The position numbers were made by a program, and so were the translations under genes. Below, one piece after another: positions 33,880 through 47,300 of a stretch of DNA of 64,000 bases. The stretch's first letter is position 1. Every line of letters starts with the position of its first letter. The stretch comes from Echinococcus granulosus (Eukaryota; Platyhelminthes; Cestoda; Cyclophyllidea; Taeniidae). The notes under the pieces were generated by a model, which worked only from the letters and a program-made list of their open reading frames with translations, was not told the DNA's origin and did no database searches. Where the stretch lies: positions 611,657 to 675,656 of the forward strand of contig NW_020170411.1 of assembly GCF_000524195.1 (NCBI RefSeq). The letters are read 5' to 3'.

Positions 33880-36800
33880 ATGGAGAAATATCCCGCATTA
33901 TTAGCAATACTATGTTTTATCAGGGCATCCTTACAGCAGGAACCCACATTATTGGAGGGGTCCGCAGGATCTTGTGTTGACGAATACGGGAAACCGGTGT
34001 TCTGCTACCCGCCATTCATTAGTGCCGCAGCGGGCCGTTTAGTAAACGCCTCAAATACCTGTGGCATTGCAAGAAGACAAAAATTTTGTATTCACATGTC
34101 GAACGCGGCAATGCCTAGCCGGTGTCAATACTGTGATGCAAGAAATCCTAGCGAAAGTCATGATGCTAGCTTTATGACAGATAGGAATCAAAATAATTGG
34201 TGGCAATCTGAAACAATGGATGAGAACCCAAACCTTCATTTTGAGAAACCAGTGACATTAACAATTGATCTGGGTACGTTTGGTCTCGGTTATTGGGTTT
34301 TAATGCTTACAATCATGACTGAGAATCCAGCTTTATATGTTTCGTACGTTATTCCATTATACTTCTTCATATACATTAAAAACTAACCCAGGCTCCTTTT
34401 ATTTGGTTCTTTTTAAATATAATTGAGTGAAGAAACTGCGTGTTAACTGCTCTGAGGCATTTGATGCAGCCGCTGACTCGGGTAATTTACATTTTGTATT
34501 CTTTAGTTTGTTTACCATTATGATGGGTTCTAAATAGGTATAGTTTTGATCATAGTCAGTTGCACTCAGCAGAATTCACATGTTTTAGTTTATGCCGCAA
34601 AACCACTTTGCTAGGTACCAAGAGGTAAATAACTCCTATTTGTCGCCGGTGATATTGCTTCTAATGAAACTGTTTACTTGATTATACCCGGAGCTGCAGC
34701 TCCAAACATTGATTTTTTACGTGGCCACGAATAGCTGCAAATCTAAAAGAGGAATGACTGGCAAATCATTTTTATTCTATGTTGCCTTAATGCAGTTTTA
34801 AACCACGACACTTTAGATTAACGCCGCGTTTTATGGCTTACAGTACATTGTATCCATGTTGTCTTTTTACATGTTTTTTGAATGATTGTTCTTAAATATT
34901 CTGAACTCTTCAAAATATCTCCTACACCTAAGAATAGCTAGTTTATGGTAGCTTTTTTAAGAAACCTAGTCTTTTTTTAAATTATTTATTCGGTTTTTGT
35001 CTATATCTTGATTTTTACTCGAAGATATAGTTCAAACATTTCATTAAAAGGTTGGATAACTGTTTTTCTGCCTATTAATGTGGTTTTTATGTCACATTTG
35101 AGTTTATGCTACCTTATAGCATTCAAATGAAAAAGGTGCTACTCATCGTGCCCATTGATTGCAGAGGGAGCTTCGTAGTTTAACGTAACCTTAAAATGAC
35201 TGCCGTATTCTACTACTTTTCGAGATATCATTAGCTTAAATCTGACCTCCGACCCTGGGAGACAGTAAACATTGCACTTGTTAGAGGTTATGCGATGTAA
35301 ATCTCATGCTGACGAAATCGCGCACGTGTTTGTGCGCTCGTACGTAACTGACATCTGGCACTTGACAACAGTTAACTCTCCTGGTCATCTCAAATGTTTA
35401 CGCCCATTCCGGACATAAAGGGTCTAAGGTGGTGTGTGAGGGGTGGAGACTGAAATGAGAAAAGCAACTGTGGGGTGTGCACATAGTTACAGGGTCCTTT
35501 AGCACATAAACATACATAAACAGTAAAGACTCGCGGGCCTCAGCCTCTGGGTCCACGGACACTTCAGTTTCTATACAAACGTGTGGATTTACGCAGCTTT
35601 TTTTAGCGATTCCTTAGCATGTTGGGTAGTGGAAGTTCTATATCTCTATGGAACACGTTTTTTAAACCCTAGGAAATTGCTGTAGTTAAATTAGTGAAAA
35701 GAAACCGTCTTTTGTGAAAGTCCATTGTGACTAATCATTAGAATGTTTATTAGCTTGGCTTTTAAGGTTACTTTTTAATTCAGTGGATTCACACCACAAA
35801 AATAAATACGAAAGTATATGCTAGCGTGGTCTTGAAGTGCTAGGACCTCACTCCCATATAAACAGAGGTGTCAAGATCGAGATATTGTAATGGAAAATGT
35901 TTGTCTCGAATTTGATGAAAACTTGTTAAATTTTTACAATGGTCTTATTCAGCTATACAAGCGAATGGGAAAGGTCAAAGGCTAAAGAAAAAACTGGTAT
36001 ATAAAGCACTGGACTATGCTGCAAATTCTATATAAACTACTCTTTGAATATTCATAACTTGATACCATTAAATGAATCACTTGTCCACAATTCTTTGGGT
36101 TTACAACAGCTTTATCAGTGCTGTCATCCCCCTTTCGATCGCGTAAATCAGTCGACTTCCATCAACTAGGTCGCAAGGCGATGCCACGCGACTTCTGCGG
36201 CCCGGGCCAAATTTATAAACTTGGCGGATATTCCCATATTTCAAGTGTAGGGCTTTACAGTGTAAATAATCCCACGTTCTAAGGCAAAACATGGTTAAAG
36301 ACAAGAAATCTTGTTGTTTGTTTTTTCAAATCACTAAAGACTTGGTTATGTCATTTTTGGTGCATTCCAGACAATTTGTTGTTTGATTTCATAAGGAGGA
36401 AACACGTAAATATGCGCTGGCTTTAGTGCGTGAGAATGCTTCAAATATAATCCTCACCTTCTGGAATATAGTAATTTTCCCGTAATTTATTTTAAATTAT
36501 TATCAATCTAGCATATCGTGTTGAGTCAGTCGGTTTACTCGTTTTATATTCCCTGATAAACTACCAAAGTCCAGCAGTTTTTAAGTGGATTCACAAAAGA
36601 TCTTATTGTAGAATAGGTATACTTAGGCTCAGTGTCCAAGGTATCATTGGGTTGCCACCACTTGCATCACGCTGTGGGAAAACGGGGCTGAGGTTTTGAG
36701 GGCTATTTTAAGGAGAATTCTAAGGGTATGTTTTTATTTCTGAAGGTATGGACTTAAAAGGCAAGAGAGGAAGTTTATCCGGTGCACAGACTTGCCTTCT

Positions 36801-38395
36801 GTTGTTGGCTTTTCATTGATGTAGTCCCAAAAACAGTAGTGGCACTCTCTAACTTATCTGCAAAACACGAGGCTTATTTTCGACTTCCCTTGGTGAATTT
36901 TGATTATTTACGTTGGATTTGAATGTCAGATGTTGCCTTCGCCATCATTTACAGTAAATACGACTGAGCACTGATGTGTAGTGGATGCACCTGTTGATGT
37001 GGCGTCATGCTGCTCTCCTACTTGCCAGGAAAGGCAATTTGGTCTGTGAAAATTTACTTCATTATTAATTTCCCCGTGTACCATCATGAATTTCGCGTGC
37101 AGCATTCGTGTTCTATTTAGGAAATGTACATGCTTTGCTTTCGTGTATTTAAACCAGGGACGATTTAGCGTAAAACTAAATCTCAATTTGATCATTAATA
37201 TATCATACTCGACAAAATCACTTTTTCCTGCTGTAATGCGACTTTATATACGCTTTCTCACTTTTAAGCAGTGTTTTTGGACACCTTTTTAGGTGGGCAA
37301 ATTTTTCGCGAATTTTTTTTGCCTATCAAATAGTTTTATGAGCATAGCATTACCGTCATTGTCAACTCTTGGAAATTTGTGAACTAACTCAACATTGCCT
37401 CCAGTGATGTTGACTACTGTGCCATAAGCACTAGGAAAAATTTTGTTTTTCTACTTTTTTATTGTTTTGTGCTAAGACTAACAACTGCGGCAGTTTGGAT
37501 AAACATTTAGGCAATAAAAATAGGTGAACCAGTCATAATAACTTCACAAAATTTAGGGAATATTCTGTTTTAATGTGGTACGGGATCTTTTGAGTAACAA
37601 GCTGCCTTCGTCGACAAAACCACATTGCTGCTGCCGGCCTTAAGGCGGATATTGTAGCATTATACGGTCCAACACTATTGTTGAATCTCTCAAAAAACGG
37701 TGCCTTTTGGCAATCGCGTCAGTAATGGGATTTGTGCAATCGTTCTATTTTCCCAAAGGCACCAAATTCTACGTGAACTACGTGTACCTCCAGTTCAAGT
37801 CGCCGCGGCCTCACGCAATGGTGATTTACAAAAAGGTGGACGACGAAGCACCTTGGACGCCGTGGGCCTACTTCTCCAGCAACTGCTTAACATACTTCAA
37901 CATGACCTACGAACCCATGCCGACCTTCTCTCGGCCCGATGATGTCATCTGCCGCGAGGAGTACTCTACCCTCCAGCCGCTTTACGACGGCGAGGTCGTC
38001 TTCTCCGTCATCAACGGCCGACCCGGCACCGACGACTTCTTCCATAATCCTATACTTCAGGTTAGTGAGTTAGCCAGCACAGGCTCCTGGGTATTCTTAA
38101 TTAAAAGTCTAGTGAGGTTGTAGAGGCACCGATATGGGTAGATATTGCACCTGCTTTGATTTGGGTTGAACCCTCGATTTGCCATACTAGAAGGAATCAA
38201 AACATGTTGGGATACTTGCTCAAATGGGACTGTATGGATGGATGCTTATTTTCCTAAAAATTAGGATTGGAGCACGGCTAGTCAAATAAAAGTGGAGCTA
38301 CAGAAGATGCACACCTTCGGTGATGAAGCTAATGCGGAAAGTGACACCCTCTTGACCTACTATTTCGCCATTCGAAAGTTTACCGTCGGTGGTCG
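33880..38395 (+). other. Laminin gamma: signal peptide and LN domain exons
   Basis: Exon 1 opens with a short hydrophobic signal (MEKYPALLAILCFIRASLQQ), then the LN domain with TNWW-type and Cys landmarks (SNTCG, CQYCDA, NNWWQSETM). Exon 2 continues after a 3.5-kb intron with NYVYLQFKSPRP and NGRPGTDDF. Exon 3 ends with FAIRKFTVGGR. LN domains mediate polymerisation of laminin into sheets. One PHD-like feature is not implied; the fold assignment rests on sequence order alone. Confidence 0.9.
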
Positions 38396-41300
38396 GTAAG
38401 TACGCCTCTTATTCTTGACTATTTAGCGCCATGCTTTTAACCCCGTACATTATTACTGACGCCAACTACTGAGGATGAAAATCCGGCCTCTGCCATTGCT
38501 TCAAGAACTATGACGTCTGAAAAATTAAGCTTACTTCAATTGCGTAGATATAGTTAGGTTTGAAAAAAGATGATATGCTCGTCATCTCTGTTATTTCTTC
38601 TGTCTATAAAGTACGTTCCCTTACAACCAGATGCATGTGCAACGGCCACGGTAACGACTGTCGCCCCGTGGGGAGTTACGGTCCAAACCCCAAGTTGGTG
38701 TGCGTCTGCGATCCTGCCCACCACACCGCCGGCGACAACTGCGAGCGCTGCGCGCCCGGATATGTAGATGCGCCTTGGCATCAGGCTACACCCGACAATC
38801 CTCACGCTTGCAAAGGTGTTCTAACTTCTCTCCTGCTCTCTCTTCTCATGCAGTGCAGCCGGAGTACTACCCTCTCAATTTCCTCTATCCTTGATTTTCA
38901 TACAGAACCAAGACGACCAGAGACCAGAAGCAAAGAGACCTTCCCTAAATACTCTTGTTTAAAAAAATTACGAATTGAATGACTTAGGCTTTTAAATGTT
39001 TTTTTGGAGCACGATCAAGTTTTCTTAAGAGTAAATTTAGGTTCCAGACTGAACTCTGGCCCGAAAACGCCATGACTTAACAGCTTTAAACTTAATGCAT
39101 TAATAGAAATAACCGGAGACCTAACTAAGACTGAGTACTGTCGCCCCAAAAGGAAATCCTTCTGCTTAGCGATTATCAGTTTCAGATAAACAGCGCGAGT
39201 TTTGGAGTTTCTTTCAGATCAAGACCGAATATGAGGCCTTCGTTGTTTTATATTGAACCACTCTTGTTAGCCAACTAAGTGAAATATGAGCAATTAAAAT
39301 GCCTTATTGGATAAATAAAATCATCCTGAGGTGACGTCTTACTCTTGTTTAAGCCTGCGAGTGCAACGGCAACTCCGAACACTGTGAGTTCGACGAGGCC
39401 GAATACCGGACAACGGGATCGGGTGGGATCTGCATTGGTTGCGGCAACAACACGGTAGGAAAACACTGTGAGACCTGTCTACCTAGCCACTATCCCGACC
39501 CCGACCGACCCTCCGTCTGTCTCCCCTGTGGTTGTGATCCTATGGGAACGCTGGAGGGTGGAGAGGATAAGTGCTCCACCGACGGACAGTGCAAATGCAA
39601 ACCGGGCGTTGGGGGCAAACGCTGTGATCACTGCCTTCCCGACCACCATTCTTTCACCTCCAGTGGCTGCCAGTGAGTTCATCGCTTATGCCATCTCATT
39701 GATACCTTTTACACCTCTAACCCATACTAATCTGTATTCAACGAATTTTCTAGACCTTGTAATTGCAACGCTGGTGGAAGCTTAAACAATCAACCCCAAT
39801 GTGATCCCTACACTGGTGAATGCAATTGTAAGGCCAATGTCATTGGCAGGAAGTGTGACAAGTATGCTACTTATTAAGCATAAGTAGGTATATTCCTGAA
39901 ACGAATATCACAATTGATTGCGCCTGCTTAAGATGCAAACCGGGTACATTTGGAATGATGGACAACGATCCCCTTGGTTGCAAACAGTGCTTCTGTAGTG
40001 GCCACTCATCAGAGTGTACACTGGGACGCGAGATCAGTGGAAATGTTGTACCAAGTGAGTTCTACTCTAACCCTGAGGGTAAAGTTAACCACGAATTCTA
40101 TTGTCTCACCATTGCTCACTTCGTTTCTTCTAGTGGAAGAGAGCGAACTAAAAGCACTTGAGGAGGAGAAAAAGGCCATTTTTAGCTGTCCCAATGGAAC
40201 TATTCCCTGTTCCGTCTGCTTTAAACAGGGTAAGTCGATTACCATAGTCATTTGTCAATACGTTTGGTGACCTCTTCCTCTGCATGAATTTAGACTACCG
40301 TCGAAGTTTCGGAGGGACTATTTTGTAAATTATGCATTTCTCTACAAATACCTGCAACTTTAAATGTATTTTTCAGACAAAAAGACTTTGGATATTGGGT
40401 GCACGCAAAACTACAAAGGAGAACTTGAATGTCTCTGCCGAGAAAGACCAAATGATTGTCCATTCTGTCCCAGTGGAGGTTAGTAATGGTCTAGCCTACT
40501 TTCTCAATGCTACTGCTACCACTATTTAGTAATTACAGATTTAGTGAGGTTCCAATAGGTGTCTAATTCAGACTCATCGCTCGTGTTATTGTCTTTTCAG
40601 TGTGGCTTGATCCTCAAAAAGATATCCGAAAGGAAATTTGCCAATGTCCACAAGGTTACACCGGTCCAAGTTGCGAACAGTGTGTACAGGGCTATCGACG
40701 TGAGCCGATCGGTGGTACTACCACAGCTATATGCATCCCCTGCACCTGCAACAATAACTCCGAAATCTGCGACCCTGAAACAGGTCCATTATTCCTGAAC
40801 GAATGCTCGCCTTTACTACAATTAATGCTACTTTTAATAATTTAGGTAGACGTGCGCTTCTGTTCAAATGATGTATGTTCTTCCTTTTCCGATCCGATCA
40901 GGTAAATGCGAATGTCAGCACAATACAGGTGGCCTCTTCTGCGATCGCTGCGCCGATGGTTACTATGGCAACGCGTCTGCTCCCTCTGGCACCAAAGATG
41001 CTTGCAAACCTTGTCCATGTCCCCATAGTGCCAAGTGTGTGGAAACATTTCTCCCTCTGGACAAGCACGTCGTAGTTTGCGTTGACTGCCCAAATAATAT
41101 GACAGGTGAAAATCTTATCAAAGCTCTATTTTTATCTACCAAGCGATTAAAAATAACCATTTCATGTTGATCTAGCGCTTTCTACTCAAAATGGGAAGTG
41201 TTTTTGTTTATTTGGTGTTGTATTTGTTCAGCTGTGTTAAACAATGAAGTTTTTATTGTGGTTGATATATATCAGTGGATTTTTGGACATGTGATGCAAT

Positions 41301-44300
41301 ATTTTCTCCTCTTAAACAGCTCCAGTCACTAATTGAAGAGAAGACATCCGGTTGAAATAACTCCAATGACTCGACCATTACTTGCTATTGTAAATTACGG
41401 AGGTCAATAAATGTTACTGTTGGTGACGTTTTAACAATCTGATTAGCTGAAGGTCTGTTGAATGATTTTGGCCATTTTTTTCAGAGTGACGTGACTTCGT
41501 ATCTACTTCCCGTGAAAGTTTGCATTCTGATTGTTGGTCCTACGGCAAATAAATGACCTGGGGTGATTTAATTTTATCCAGCATCTACGAGACGCCTCCG
41601 CTCAAATTCATACCGTTTCCTCACCAAAGCTGTACCCTCGACTGTACCAAAAGGTTTTTCCAATTTCCAATCTAAATGCAAGATGGTTGAACACTTTTTT
41701 TGCTAATTCGAATTTAATTTTAATGAGGAGTTTTCATTGAATCCCTCTTCCCCATTTTCGTGTGTTAGGGAGTATTTAAGGAGGCCTTTTTGTCAGGTAA
41801 TCGTTCGGCACACATCAGGTTGCCATTCTTTCCAACGCTTTTAGTTTAATTAAAACGGGCAACTTCTAAACGCCTAGATCAAACTGCTCATATTATTAAA
41901 GTCATCTTGCTTTTTTGCGCGGATATAGGTTGCCTTAAAACCAAACTAACGCACTCGCGCCGGTAAATATAGCAACCCAACAATTCCCGTGTTTGTTTGT
42001 GTGAAGGAAAAGGGATTGCGAAGGTGAAGAGAAAAACAGCCTCTGCATTATAATCAGCGTTCTTAAAGTGAAACCATTACTGATAGCATTTCTGATTATG
42101 TTGCAAAAGGTTATTTTTATTAGCTTCATAAGGCATGTACCGATGTCTTTGAATTTTATTTCGCCTCTCCATTTCACTTCGGTACAAGCAGGAAGGCATT
42201 TTACAGTTTTCTGCTGAAAAACATCAAATCCGTTGTGTAAAACTGGGGCAGTTATCGGGGTGGGCAGAACAGAAGCTAGAAAACGTTTACCCAAATCGAA
42301 AGTTACATGGGGAAAAACAAACTTTGATGGTCTGTTTTGTTTCCTCCCACTTCCTCCCAGCATAGCATTAGTTTAAATTCTATTTGGTTCAAACAGAACA
42401 AAACGTTGGTGCTTTGGACTGCCTGATGCATAGCAATAGTTCGGGTGTCTCAGCTTCGCAATAAAGCCGCGGGGCCTGCAATTTGGGCAAAAAATCCACC
42501 AGGTTCGATGGATTTGGCTAGAAGTGATTAATTGACGCGCATGCAAACTCACAAAGGAGGCGTCTGTTCAGTCGCATAAGCACGGATTCCTTGTCTTATT
42601 TACCTAACCAATGCTTGGTACAGAAACGCAAGCATTGCATAATGCCTTCGTGTTCTGCTTTGCGCTTTCCATCTTTCATGTAACGACGAATAACACTTTT
42701 AAAGTTTGTAAGGACAGGAAACTCATTGGCCATTAGTTAGAACCTTACTTAAATTTGCATGCTAGGGTCGTTCAGTAGAAAAATCGTCATTTATTTTATT
42801 TATCGGTGATCTGTATGTTCAATTCTCTAGCCCCTTTTTCGACTGTTCACTCATTTCTATATATTTAATACGATATGGTTTTAGTAGACAAAAACTTTTT
42901 CTATAGGTCTTGCTCATATTTGCCAAATCAACACGTTTTCTACTATGTTCATGCCAGAAGGGTTGAAAGGAAGTCGGGTTGATAATACCATTCAGGTCAA
43001 GTGATTAAGAGCGATTTCGAAGTGGCATTTTTTCACTTACTCGAACGGAACCCTTTCCTTTCTGTTTAAAGACACAAAAAAATGGGTAATAATTGTGTAT
43101 TCTATGACATTTCGAATTACGCCACCGTCAATATTTATGGATGAGATGGGCCTCTTTTCCTAGGTGTTGTTCACAAACCAATAACTCTATTTAATCATAC
43201 GGATTGCAACCCAATAAGTTTAAAGTCTTTTAATTAGTCGTGGTGAATGTAGTCCTGACCTTCTGGAGAAAATTGATGGTAGATGCTAATTGGTGATCAT
43301 GAAATCCCTCATTCGGTGTTTTTATGGCTCCTCAGTAAATAATAGTGGCAAACTGTTCTGAGCGCTTACTTACCAAGGAAAATAGGAACCAATTTGAGCA
43401 ATTAGGAAGGATATTCCCACCAAGTAAAAGTAGTTGACTAAAATAGGTGACAGACGGTAGTTCTCGTAAAAGAGAGGGCTCCACTCTGTTTGGTGTAAAC
43501 AGCAATTATCCCATCAACTATGATCACTAAGTTGGTAATTACAATGCGCTCTTTTTACCAAACCCCCTTCGCTGGAATCGTATAATTCTCGCAACTGATA
43601 AATTATAATTATTTTTGCATTTTCTTAAATAAGGTCAGCCAGTTGTCAGAACTACTTGTTCTTAAAATTCTGCTTGGGTCATTGCAGCTTACATATTCCG
43701 ATTGATGCAAAGTGCAGCTTTCATAATATGAGAATTTTTTGTAGCTTTGAGTGAGCGATAGTACTATTGTGTTGAATTTTGTGTGTGGAGCGCATGGAAT
43801 GAAACTTTTTGGTAGTTTATCTCATTCGGTGATCTTTCGGCCCTCGATGAATACTCGGCCAAAGGTACAACCGGTGGCGTTCTAACAGACAGTCTCTTAT
43901 TTTATGAATAGGTGATCGTTGTGAAAGATGCGCAGAGAACTTCTTTGGTGACCCCGTGAACGGAATTCCCTGTCACCCCTGCGATTGCTCAAATAACACG
44001 GATTTGCGAGCCACCGGCAACTGTGACCCGTAAGTCCCGCATTCCCATCCCTCACACTGCCCCATTTCTATACTCAGTCCTAAAGAACAGCCTCAGTGTT
44101 TCTACAAATATTAATAAGAGGAAGTATCAAATTGAAGTCTTTTTCACTTGAGGTAATTATTCAATGACTTCTAGGTCTGGAGAATACTATTTAAAGCTGG
44201 AACTCTATATTTCACAAAATTTAGGTGCACCAGATTATATTTCAAATTTGAAAACAAGTTAGCATTTAATTTAATGGAACTGAACTAAGTTAATTGCAAA

Positions 44301-47300
44301 AGTATAAACGCATGAGCTGAGCAGACCTGATAATCTCTGGTTGCAGGGTAGCAGCAAATATGGTTTGGCTGTCGACATTCAGGTGCCCACGTGTCAATAA
44401 CCTGGCATTTAGCATTCCGCCTCTCAAATAAAATACCAATCTAAAATAAATTGCTTCACACAAGAGTGGTTGAATGACACACTTGTAAAATATCCAACAT
44501 TAAGCAAAACGGGGGTCTGCCAGAAGTGTCTATTTGGAACTGCGGGCGATCACTGCGAGAAGTGCCTGCTGGGTTATCGGCGCAACGTAAAGAAGGCAGA
44601 GGAGGGCGCTCCGATGGAGGGTAGTGGTGAGACGGAGACAACGTACGCGCGAGGCTGCCAACCCTGCTACTGCGACCCTCGGGGTACCCTCGCCATGCCC
44701 GGAGTCGAGGGCACCCTCGGTATTTGCGATGAGGAGACCGGTCAGTGCCCATGCAAACCTGGCGTCACTGGACTCCGCTGTGATCGCTGCCGCGATGGTT
44801 TCTATGGTCTCGAATCCGGCAAGGTTGGTAGCTTCCCTCCCTCTGTCCCTCATTCTAGACGGTTGGGATATGCATTCATACTCTTAGTGAGTAATGTGTG
44901 CATGAAGAGGTAAATGTATTAGTTTATACCGGAAACCAGGTCCTATTATTTTGCTTTTCCCAAGAGCAATACATAGTTCGAAATGATCCGATGTATCACA
45001 CCCTTTACCAAACGCATTAACTGTTTTTCTTCCTACCGTGAAAAATTTGATTTTTATTGGAAAATGGCGAGTTTGCAATGCAGTTTTATGGGGTGTTGTT
45101 TCGTTTACGCTAGGTGTAAACACACCATCATTATCAGGCAAGTGTTGGGAGGCAGTGACTGATAAAGAAACTAAACTTGATTATGCAAAAGCATTTTAAC
45201 TCACTGTCGATCCAGAGTGTACATTTTACATGCGTAGCCTTAGCTCTCCATGACTTCCACCCATTTGCATAAACCCTTGGGCCCTACGCATAACCAGTGG
45301 GCTAGAAGGAGGTAAACTTGGCTGCTGGTGCCTGAAGAAAGAGGGGAAGCTAGCTGAATATGACTACGATTCAGAGAAGAACTTAACGCACTCCTGTTGT
45401 AGCTTGACAAAGCAATACCATGTAATATGCTTTGATAAGGCGAGTCTTACCGACAGCCCTCAGAATAACCTTTGTCTGAACTGGAATAAGCTGGATTAAG
45501 GGTTTTGAGAGCATGAAGCAGGGAAGTTGTGAATGCCAAGTATTCGGTACTTGCCTTACGCCTGCTTCAAAACTGCTTATTTCAAATTTCCAATGAGTGG
45601 TGTAATATTCCTCGGCCAAAGTTTGCAAAAAAATTTCAAAACCCAAATTTCGTGATTTTAATTTACCAGTCTACTTTTTTTCATTGAGTACTATAAGGTA
45701 TAACTGATTCGATAAACACGTTTAAACTGTCTCATGATGTTATTTAGACGCACTAAAAACAAATTCTAGGGCGTAGTAACAATAATACTCCAATACAAAG
45801 GATAATCACCCCATTCTATTACATTTCGGTGGCTTTGATGTACTGTGATGTTCGCACGAACATGAAGAATGCAATTGAATGAAGTACGGTGGTCAAATGA
45901 ATCAACCGCACTTGTACAATCGATGGATAAATGAATCTACTTTTGTATTCAGCTTTGAAGTACCTACTTTCCAGAGGAAATGTGTGGAGATTAATCAGTC
46001 AGGTAGGGTAGCGATTTACGGTAGATCAGGTGAATACAGGGAGTAACTCAAGGATTGCGTGGTTTAACTCGTAAACTGAAAAAAAGGAAAATTGAACACG
46101 GTTTATTTGTTGTGCAGGTATTGAGGAGATGCGAAACGATTACTGGGGAAATCTCAGGATTATCAGTAGGGAGTCAAGCAGGGGATGATTAACATTTTTG
46201 GCCATTGGTGATAACCCTGGATTTTTTAGTAAGTAATTAGAGTTGGATGCATCATCAACTGGACAATTAGCTGAGTAGTCTCATCGGCGTCTTGTAAAAC
46301 ATGCGCATGTACTACGACAAACTAGTCTATGGGGTTGTGTTTTAAACGGATCATTTTTGGATTAAGTGAGTTTATTTCTCCGTAAATTTGTTGTAAGAAT
46401 GTTGAAGGAGAGAATTCTATTTTTATTCATGATTTCTTTATTTTCCTTTCACCCCATCATCATCCTAAAATAACTTTTTGGTATAACGGACCTTAGATTA
46501 CTAATGGAATTAAGGCGTGGACTCGTTCCCTTGACCAAGTACATAACATGCATCTATCCTACCACTTGAAATCTCTTCTGTTCCCCTTGCAGTACAGCCA
46601 GACAAGTTGCAATCTCCTAACAATCTCAAATGCTAAAGTAAACTAGCGTGTTTTGGGGTGACCCTATTCTGAGTTAGATGTCCCCAAAGGCGGCCTTGTA
46701 AGGAAACGCGCGCCTGGGCGCACACACGCACTCCCATGCGCCCCTTCCCCCCTCCCCCCGTAAGGAGTGGCTGCGGAGTGGAGAAGGCGTGCCCTGTTTG
46801 GGTGCTTTCTGGGACGACGAAAATCAGGGCCAATTGCTTCATTCCTTCTCCTCGGCGTGAATTGTTCCACGCCAGTGGCCGCCTCGGCTCTCTTCAAATT
46901 AGCCACTGTCAATATCCACGTCATGTATTTGAGCATTCCGAAGCGTTTCTAAAATCTTCCAAAATAAACCTACCTTAATATGTTTTTTGTTTTATAAAGT
47001 GTTACATAAGTTGTTAATAAGTTCAGAGACTGAAAATTCCTCCTGATTAAGTAGTTCTTAGGTATAGCTGCGCTTATTCCTCACTCCAACTCGGTTATCA
47101 TTTCTTATTCACAAGAACGATTGTTATTGTATGTATTGCAGGGCTGCACGGAGTGTGGCTGCAGTCCAAGGGGTTCCAAGGTGGAGTCGTGCGAACCCTA
47201 CACGGGCCAGTGTAACTGCCTGCCCTTTACGACGGGTCGGACGTGTGATGAGTGTTTGCCGGGCTACTTCAACCTCACCACGGGCGTGGGCTGTCAGGAC

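Noticed and set aside
41935..42363. 142-residue minus-strand frame in a laminin intron
   Set aside because: No recognisable domain or homology, and it sits inside a confirmed intron on the opposite strand.
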